Shown here one piece after another: positions 17,991 to 22,951 of a DNA stretch of 22,951 bases. The stretch covers positions 1 through 22,951 of the forward strand of contig JAYMSP010002677.1 of NCBI GenBank assembly GCA_036897095.1. Reading direction: 5' to 3'. This DNA is from Plantago elongata. Taxonomy: Eukaryota > Streptophyta > Magnoliopsida > Lamiales > Plantaginaceae. Positions within the stretch are counted from its first letter, which is position 1. Each line of letters begins with the position of its first letter. The notes under the pieces were generated by a model. The model did not search any database. It had not been told where the DNA came from and saw nothing but the letters and a program-made list of their open reading frames with translations. The position numbers were made by a program, and so were the translations under genes.

Positions 17991-18226
17991 ATTTATAAAA
18001 AGATTGAGATTGTTTTCATTCTAGTACTATTACAAGTTTCTATCAATTTGTCTCTTGTTCGTCATCCTCAAACAGTTTGAATTGTAGTCTTGATGCAGAG
18101 AACTATCTCATCAGCATTTACATGATTAAATGTATAAATACGCATAGTGATATGTCTATCTATTCATTCATAGTTACTAATTTAATTATCATACAATTCC
18201 ACTTGAAAGTACTTTAGTCATTTATC
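17991..18226 (+). promoter_or_regulatory. Proximal promoter and 5' leader of the dioxygenase gene
   Basis: Two TATA-like sequences are present: TATAAATA at 18133-18140, about 86 bases before the ATG, and TTATAAAAA at 17993-18001, about 225 bases before it. The nearer one fits a 5' leader of about 55-60 nucleotides. The start at 18227 is preceded by TTTATC, giving a modest plant context (A at -2, no A/G at -3). Confidence 0.5.
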
Positions 18227-20594
18227 ATGGAGAAAAACAATGAGAACTTTAGTAATTTTCCGATGGGAAGAACTGCACAAGAGAGAGGGCTTCCATATGT
18301 TCCAGAATGCTATAAAGTACAATCTTCTGATAGGAAAGAATCAGAGTCTATGCTTGCCGATGTGCCTCTCATCGACTTCCAGAGAATGTCAAATCCCGAT
18401 CAAAGAAGAAAGATCATCAAAGAGATTGGGGATGCTTGTCGCCACAATGGCTTCTTTCAAGTAAGAATGCACATCTAATCTTTTATATTTGATTAACATG
18501 ACATAATATCATGTGAATTTCGTGCTTCATTTATTTCAAAAACATCAATTAATTTATTATTTCATATAGGTTATAAATCATGGAATTGAGGAGCCAAAGA
18601 TGGAAGGAGCACTTGCAGCAGCCTCTGGTTTTCTTGATATGCCGACTTCTAGAAAGGCACAATACATGTCAAATGATGTTCACAAACCAGTGAGATATGG
18701 GACAAGCATAAAAGATGGGGTGGACAAAGTTCAATATTGGAGGACATTTCTTAAACATTATGCACATCCATTAAACGACTGGATAGATATGTGGCCGGAT
18801 ACACCACATTATTACAGGTAATTTCAATGTTCTTAAAGATTTATAGTTTCCCCTTTTTGATTGATCACCATGAATCTATTTTCCTTTCCTTTTTTAAGAG
18901 TTTTAGAATCTAAAAATATTTCAAGTACATTATTCTGAATTTAACTAACCTAGTCGCGGATACATGTGTGTTGTGGAATATATATACTCCCACCATTTTT
19001 TTTACAAGCTTTCCACTTATTATTTGCGTCAACATAATATATTCGAACATAAATTACTTTTAAAATAAAATGAGTTGATACTTAATAGAATTATTTTATG
19101 AATTTTACAAACTAAAATTTAATTTTAGAATTTTACTAAATCTTTTATTACAATGGTTTAATAGTCATAATGGATTACGATTGAACAGTTAAAGTCACAG
19201 TACAATATTTATAAAGAGCAAAGGAGTATATATTCGTGTTTTTTGTTTTTGGGGGGGGGGGGGGGGGCAAATACTATCCACGGTATCAGCCAAAGGCGCC
19301 GCAACATGTTATGAATGGATATATCATTTGACTAATGAGATCCCAACATACCCCGTCACCCGCAACACTAATGTGCGTGTGTTTATGTGTGTGTTACCTC
19401 AAATTTTCATTACTCTGAACAGACTAATAATATGTATTTAATCATTCAACATTGTTTGTTAGTACCAAGTAGCAGCCCACACCAGAAATTCTGGTCACCT
19501 CCTACACCTGTGTTGCATTTAATTCCCCTAAGTAGCATATTATATTTAATAAATGCTGAGACATTGTATCTATACCCAATCCAATGTGGATAAAATGTTC
19601 TTGAAACAATAATATACACTTGCATTTAATGTTTATCTACAGTCGAAACTTATGATCTCTCATAACTTATATAGATTTGTTTTTAATTCATTGCCTGATT
19701 ATGAATGTCTAGACTTTATTTATTAACAGCACCGTTATTGAGAAGCGTATGTATATGTGCACATGCGCATGGATGTAATATAATGACATTGGTTTGTTGA
19801 TATTGTCAGGAAAAAAATGGGAGATTACGTAGTTGAAGTGCAAACATTAGCTGTAATAATCATGGGGTTTATAACGGAGAGCCTTGGGTTAGACCCAACA
19901 TACTTGAATGCCAAACTTGATGATGGAATGCAAGTCATGGCTGTGAACTCTTACCCTGCATGTCCTCAGCCAGAGATGGCCCTTGGCTTACCACCCCATA
20001 CTGATTATTGTTGCATGACCATTATTCTCCAGGAATCGCCAGGGCTAAAAGTCCTTTATTCAAGAGATAAGTCTTGGAGGCTAGTTCCAGTTATTAGTGG
20101 GGCATTGCAAGTTAATGTTGGTGATCAACTTGAGGTATATTTAACATGTTGTCTCTAATACTTTTATGTTCTTATATGATGATTCATGGCAATGATGTCG
20201 CATAAAATTTTATTTACTAAGTTTTCATTTTGATTTTCATATTCCCATAAAATATGCAGAATCCTAGTGTAATCACATGTTAAAAGATGGTGATTGATTT
20301 CTTCATATAGCTGACATATGAGTTTTTTTTTTAAACAAGGTACTAAGCAACGGAAGATATAAGAGTGTTGTGCACAAGGTCACAGTTAATAGCAAAAAGA
20401 CACGATTTTCCATTGCTAGCCTTCACAGCTTGGGGATGGATGTAAAGATGGGTGTGGCTACGGAACTAATAGATGAAGAGAAACCAAATAAGTATAAAGA
20501 GAGCAGTTTTAAGGACTTCTTGAATTTTATTTCGAAGAACGATTTGGGTGTAGGGAAGAAGAGTTTTCTAGATACACTTAAGATCCGACACTAG
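18227..20594 (+). CDS. 2-oxoglutarate/Fe(II)-dependent dioxygenase, GIM2/F3H3-like, four exons
   Basis: Exons 18227-18460, 18570-18817, 19810-20134 and 20340-20594 join to 353 residues with GT-AG introns of 109, 992 and 205 bp (phases 0, 2, 0). The N-terminal DIOX_N domain contains VPLIDF (46-51), DACRHNGFFQ and, across the first junction, VINHG. The C-terminal catalytic domain has NSYP (N207, Y209), the iron ligands H224 and D226 in PPHTDY, the distal ligand H281 in SVVHK, and the 2-oxoglutarate-binding R291 and S293 in TRFS. All expected residues are present. WRTFLKHYAHPL and NGRYKSV..ASLHS are close to what I remember of Arabidopsis At2g36690 (GIM2) and At3g60290, annotated flavanone 3-dioxygenase 3-like. 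GIM2 has been linked to the ABA/gibberellin balance in germination. The class of enzyme (soluble, cytosolic oxidation of a small molecule with 2-oxoglutarate and O2) is firm. The substrate cannot be inferred, and a DMR6-like or flavonoid role is possible. Confidence 0.92.
18987..19226. mobile_element. Possible Stowaway-like MITE in intron 2
   Basis: The insertion candidate starts TA-CTCCCACC and ends GGAG-TA. The flanking 10-mers TATATACTCC (18981-18990) and GGAGTATATA (19223-19232) are exact reverse complements. A TA duplication and CTCC ends fit Stowaway elements, whose termini read CTCCCTCCGTCC. The inner parts of the ends match poorly, so a chance palindromic pair in AT-rich DNA is possible. 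Confidence 0.4.
19251..19267. repeat. G17 tract in intron 2 of the dioxygenase gene
   Basis: Seventeen consecutive G on the coding strand follow a T-rich stretch. In the pre-mRNA this could form a G-quadruplex; it may also be a sequencing artefact like the other poly-G runs. Confidence 0.85.
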
Positions 20595-20994
20595 ACGTTT
20601 AATAGGTTTATTATAATAAACCCAATATTATCAGGGTAGAATCTACGAACCCGCTTTGCTTTCTTGGTCCAAAGAATCACATCCACAACAGGCCGCAGAG
20701 AGCCTAGTCGAAAGAATGTGGTTAATGTTTATTTTTTTCAATCTACATTATTATTGCGATTTTTTCGCCTCGTGCGTTATGTATTATGTTAACTATGATG
20801 AGTAATGATTTGAAAGTATATATGTCCTAGAGATTGAGAATAAATATACATATTTGATTCAACATTTGTTTATGATTATTGTTCATCTATAAAAAACTAT
20901 TACAGTATGTAAATACTATATATTTATTTGTTTGTAATTATTTAGCTTTATGTTATCACTAAGAATGTGAGATCTTGAGTGATAACATGGCTCC
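20595..20994 (+). other. 3' flank and probable 3' UTR of the dioxygenase gene
   Basis: An 18-bp perfect palindrome GGTTTATTATAATAAACC lies at 20605-20622, ten bases after the stop codon. A canonical AATAAA is at 20839-20844, about 245 bases after the stop. No coding frame is seen. Confidence 0.5.
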
Positions 20995-21408
20995 AAAATG
21001 GTGCCAATCAATGATCATCGAGAATGGATATAGATGATGCATTGGAGATTGACATGTGGTATGCATCATATCTTTTGAGAGTAGTGTAGTTTTTCTCGCG
21101 AATACGAATTACTTGGTAATCCGTGATAGACACATGGACACTTTAGAGAATATTGGTATACCCAGCCGAGAAACTATTTGATGTACTCTATTTACGTGTC
21201 TAAAATGGTGCCAATCAATGATCATCGAGAATGGATATCGATAATGCATTGGAGATTGACATATGGTCTGCATCATATCCTTTTAGGGTAGTGTAGTAGT
21301 TCTCACGACTACGAATTACTTAGTAATCCGTGATGGACAAGTGGACACTTTAGAGAGTGTTGGTATACCCAGCCGAGAAACCATTTGATGTACTCTAATT
21401 ACGTGTAC
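20995..21408. repeat. 207-bp tandem duplication
   Basis: Copies at 20995-21201 and 21202-21408 keep an exact 207-bp period from AAAATGGTGCCAATCAATGA through ACCCAGCCGAGAAAC to TTACGTGT. There are roughly ten percent substitutions and no net length change. No transposon termini or coding content were recognised. Confidence 0.9.
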
Positions 21409-22279
21409 GGGAGTAACTGTTTGTAGGGTGGTGTAATAGTTCTTTGACTTGATGTTGATACTTAATACATGTGTGAATTTGTGTGCTTTGACCATGACCA
21501 ATGCTTGCACTCCTTGTAGGGGTAGATACGTCATGTGTTGGGCACATCACGAAAGACTTGTTAGTAGTAGTCGAACCAAGATATAATTCATTCCTCAAAA
21601 TAGACTTGGAGAGAACACTTAACTTCTCATTACTAGTTTGATTAAAGTTGTTGGCCAACGCAAGATACATTTGGAATGGTGTTCAAATATTATTGATCAA
21701 TTAGTGGAATGAGTAAAGTGTTTTAGTGTTAGGAATATCTTTTAGTATTTTTTATCAATCACCATATGACTTCTCTTTAGTACATAAATGTTACTAGTAC
21801 TCTTAGTTCACTTAAACATTGTAAAAGAGGAAATTACTTAGTATGTTAGTCTAGTTGAACATTATTACGTCTCTGAATGTAATTTTATATTTTGAGAAGG
21901 CCATGGAGAAGGATCCTAACAACGGAGCTTAATAGAAGATTTGAAGACTAAAGATTGCGCAAGTTTAATGAAGACACAAGGGATTAGTCTCCTCAGATAG
22001 ACTATGTTCAGAAAGCGTATTGTGTAATGTATTTGGCACAATACACCTCTTTGAATATATGACATCAACGAGTTAAGGAGCATGCTAGCTTTCAGAAAGG
22101 CTCATGTGTCTGTTGAGACTACATGACAAAGAAATAGTACAGTGTATTAATTACACCGACTGAAAAGTCGATCTAGCAAGCCCTCTCTGAAAAATGAGAA
22201 AGTGACTTCTGAGTACTCATTTCGAGATATCAAAGGATTGAATTCTGAGAAGGTCTAACGAATACTATTCAAACGACTC
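21409..22279. other. Unassigned sequence, possibly LTR upstream region
   Basis: No gene is recognised; the minus-strand frames at 21316-21534 and 21395-21670 lack family features. The part after about 21900 may already belong to the LTR that follows, but its left edge could not be located. Confidence 0.4.
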
Positions 22280-22951
22280 TCAAATTCATCTATAAATGTC
22301 AACACTTAGAAATTGAGAAATACACACACACTACTACACACGAACTTCGCTTATACTTTCAAGTATTCTCTCAAGCATTCATACTACAATTCTCCAAGTT
22401 CACTGTTGCGACTATACAACTCGAAGAATCACTAGTAGTTCTAAGTGTCCTGAACCTTACCAAGAGTTTGATTATCTATGAAAGAGTTGAACACTCAGAC
22501 ACCCTTACTGAAGTTCATTCTCCAGAACGGATATCAACACTTGGTTCAGAAAGAAGATACCTACCATATACTGAACAAGTATATTAAGTAGTGTAATCTT
22601 CCCAAGCTCTTTGTTGTAATAGCTGAAAAGTTATTTTAAGAGTAGCATGACAACAATCATATAACCAACACCATCAAGGCGTGGAGTACATGAAGTACTT
22701 AGTTTGAAAAATCAAGGAAAATCTCCAAGGTTATCTTGAGTACAAAAGTACTTGGGTTTAGAAGCTCGGGAACAACTCAGGGGGAACAATTGGTTGGGAA
22801 CCATTTGTTTGTATGAATCTTAGAATAGGTAACATTGTAAGGATAATTCAATTATCTGTTCTAGTGAATTCCAAGTCTCAGAAAGGCCGAAGTGGATTAG
22901 TTGGAGGATTACGCCACCTCCAAATACCACTATAAGTTGATGTGTTATTTA
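22280..22951 (+). mobile_element. Probable copia/Sirevirus-like LTR, running off the window
   Basis: TCTATAAATGTCAACAC near 22290 fits an LTR TATA box and start region. CACACACACTACTACAC and TTCTCTCAAGCATTC follow, as in many LTR leaders. The end of the window, AGTCTCAGAAAGGCCGAAGT, then TTGGAGGATTACGCCACCTC, resembles the GC-richer 3' portion of Sirevirus-type LTRs as I remember them. No gag sequence follows within the window, so the assignment rests on style only. Confidence 0.4.

Noticed and set aside
3531..20594. A biosynthetic or defence gene cluster formed by the ATL ligase and the dioxygenase
   Set aside because: The two genes are about 13.5 kb apart, separated by retroelement debris, belong to unrelated families, and share no visible regulatory element.

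Overview
This is nuclear DNA from a flowering plant, most likely a eudicot. It is AT-rich, has GT-AG introns and plant-type promoters, and carries plant LINEs, LTR retrotransposons and a tRNA-derived SINE. The species cannot be named from the sequence. Only two intact protein-coding genes are visible, both on the + strand: an intronless ATL-family RING-H2 E3 ubiquitin ligase (3531-4670, closest in remembered architecture to Arabidopsis ATL6/ATL31) and a four-exon 2-oxoglutarate/Fe(II) dioxygenase (18227-20594, closest to the GIM2 / flavanone 3-dioxygenase 3-like clade). Both keep all the catalytic or metal-binding residues that can be checked by eye.

Layout. 1-119 is a GC-rich edge with a poly-G run. 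About 120-2640 is a decayed minus-strand LINE (reverse transcriptase, zinc finger, RNase H), cut short at its 5' end. 2645-3215 holds three diverged tandem copies of a sequence resembling plant copia LTR ends, with a very short SINE (9-bp target duplication) inserted between copies 1 and 2. The ATL gene follows, with a second SINE copy in its 3' flank. 4922-6200 is AT-rich and contains a 38-bp palindrome. 6800-9480 is a decayed Tat-like Ty3/gypsy element: putative LTR, primer-binding-site-like sequence, gag, start of protease. At about 9850-12525 a second LINE, on the + strand, lies where the gypsy reverse transcriptase would be expected. 12560-13324 is a probable LTR remnant with a perfect-period 27-bp triple repeat. 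About 13720-15716 is a third LINE, minus strand, split by an 837-bp solo LTR with a clean ATTAT target duplication. 15717-18130 is AT-rich and includes a nearly identical 106-bp tandem duplication. The dioxygenase gene follows; its 992-bp second intron holds a MITE-like insertion and a G17 tract. A 207-bp tandem duplication lies just downstream, and the window ends inside a copia/Sirevirus-like LTR.

The two genes are 13.5 kb apart and nothing in the sequence shows that they act together. Relatives of both act in stress or defence signalling or in hormone metabolism, but placing them in one pathway would be speculation. I found no evidence of a new enzymatic system. The most informative structures are the nested insertions with intact target duplications, the tiny SINE, and several recent local tandem duplications close to genes.
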